A DNA stretch of 64,000 nucleotides from Paenibacillus sp. E222 (GTDB lineage Bacteria; Bacillota; Bacilli; Paenibacillales; Paenibacillaceae). Made by a program: the position numbers and the translations under genes. Positions 63,354 through 64,000 of the stretch are shown here, in pieces. Each line of letters begins with the position of its first letter. Positions within the stretch are counted from its first letter, which is position 1. The stretch covers positions 682,001 through 746,000 of the forward strand of contig NZ_CP058552.1 in NCBI RefSeq assembly GCF_013401555.1, given 5' to 3'. Under the pieces are notes generated by a model. It made no database searches, was not told where the DNA came from, and saw only the letters and a program-made list of their open reading frames with translations.

Positions 63354-64000
63354 TTGATTTTGAGTAGATTCACCATGAAATTGGGCAAACGGCACTGGGC
63401 ACTGATAGTCGCTCTGATGTTGTTGTGTTGCCTTGTTATGCCACAATGGGCATCTGCCCATGCTTATATTGTGCAGGCCTCACCAGGTGAAGATGAACTG
63501 GTTGCGACTGCGCCTGAACAACTGACTCTGGAGTTCAATGAGTCTTTGCAAACGGCCTTTTATGATATTAAAATCACCGCACCTGACGGAACACAGGCAG
63601 ATGACGGCAATGTGCACGTCGATGAGGCTCGTCCTCATATTCTGGAGACCGGACTGCGGACCGGACTTGGAAACGGAACCTACGCCGTGAATTGGAAGGC
63701 CGTGTCTGCGGATGGTCACCCCATTCAGGGAGCCTATGTGTTTCATATCGGGGAACCATCTGGCGCTCCTGCTGGTCTCGCAGATTTAACTTCTGGTTCA
63801 GGCCAGGTTGGCGGACCGTTAAAATGGATTTTGTCGCTGACCGACTGGATCCAATATCTGGGGTTGTCTGTGATTCTAGGCACACTTGCTTTCCTGCTGT
63901 TCCGGATTGCGCCTGCTTCCATGGCGAGAGAACCACTGGAAGTGCCAAGGAGCTACAGGCTGTTATGGATCAATTATGGTGCCGCTTCTGTTGCCGCTCT
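63354..64000 (+). CDS. Copper resistance protein, CopC-CopD fusion (partial, 3' end outside window)
   Basis: The frame is open from TTG 63354 (AAGGGTGATG upstream; alternative ATG 63375) to the window edge. A signal peptide ends ...WASA, leaving His at the mature N-terminus (HAYIVQASPGEDELV), the CopC copper ligand. VSADGHPIQGAYVFHIG closes the CopC domain. A hydrophobic segment (IQYLGLSVILGTLAFLLF) starts the CopD membrane part. Homologous to Bacillus YcnJ copper-uptake protein, though uptake versus resistance is open. Confidence 0.88.
   Translation, partial: MILSRFTMKLGKRHWALIVALMLLCCLVMPQWASAHAYIVQASPGEDELVATAPEQLTLEFNESLQTAFYDIKITAPDGTQADDGNVHVDEARPHILETGLRTGLGNGTYAVNWKAVSADGHPIQGAYVFHIGEPSGAPAGLADLTSGSGQVGGPLKWILSLTDWIQYLGLSVILGTLAFLLFRIAPASMAREPLEVPRSYRLLWINYGAASVAA

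Noticed and set aside
1-64000. Prophage, insertion sequence or integrative element
   Set aside because: No transposase, integrase or phage structural gene seen; the palindromic repeats carry no ORF.

Overview
The window looks like chromosomal DNA of a Paenibacillus-type low-to-mid GC Firmicute. This rests on Bacillus-like ribosome binding sites (AAGGAGG-type), sigma-A promoters, tandem glycine, T-box and TPP leaders, a PhoP-type box with 11-bp period, lipobox substrate-binding proteins, and gene sets such as pstSCAB, pxpBCA, csoR-copZ-copA, nup/yuf nucleoside uptake, DUF5317 and HD-GYP proteins. No rRNA, tRNA, CRISPR, prophage or transposase gene was seen. The genus is inferred, not proven.

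Layout. 1-7.7 kb: the start of L-serine dehydratase sdaAB (running off the left edge) behind a tandem glycine riboswitch; an MFS exporter and a phosphotransferase separated by a heptamer tandem repeat; the pstSCAB phosphate importer behind a four-unit PhoP box. 8.3-16.6 kb: an ArsB-like pump, a chemotaxis receptor with a SigD-like promoter, an EAL protein, a secreted LysM-anchored nucleotidase and a PNPOx-like protein. 17-25 kb: Nudix, the pxpBCA 5-oxoprolinase operon, then small accessory genes (phosphoglycerate mutase-like, DinB, DUF952, GNAT, DUF2809, GrpB) and a secreted Big2 Ig-like protein. 25-31 kb: a PseB-like nucleotide-sugar dehydratase plus MurG-like transferase next to a VanRS-like two-component system, then serS with its T-box. 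31-39.5 kb (mostly + strand): GlcP-like sugar transporter, glyoxalase, epimerase, TPP-riboswitch-controlled thiamine/precursor ABC importer, TatD. 39.5-46 kb: nitroreductase, TetR regulator, a YhgE/Pip-like membrane protein with palindromic operators, and the copper-efflux locus with two CsoR boxes. 46-56.5 kb: small genes, a divergent EamA/LysR pair, nucleoside phosphorylase, a YuiH-like molybdoenzyme and the nucleoside ABC importer. 56.7-64 kb: a secreted protein of unknown function, DUF5317 with a 34-residue coupled membrane peptide, a GGDEF/HD-GYP c-di-GMP enzyme, a NarL-type two-component system, and the start of a CopC-CopD copper protein.

Most striking signals. (1) The promoters of the VanRS-like regulators and of the PseB/MurG-like pair share a 17-bp direct-repeat element placed exactly 10 bp before each -10 box, suggesting an autoregulated envelope system. 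(2) A family of ~140-180 bp palindromic intergenic repeats occurs four times, once inside the thiamine operon. (3) A second, smaller repeat family (CTAACGAA motif) fills the 32.6-32.85 kb gap. (4) A 12-copy heptamer repeat supplies the stop codon of one gene and the leader of the next.
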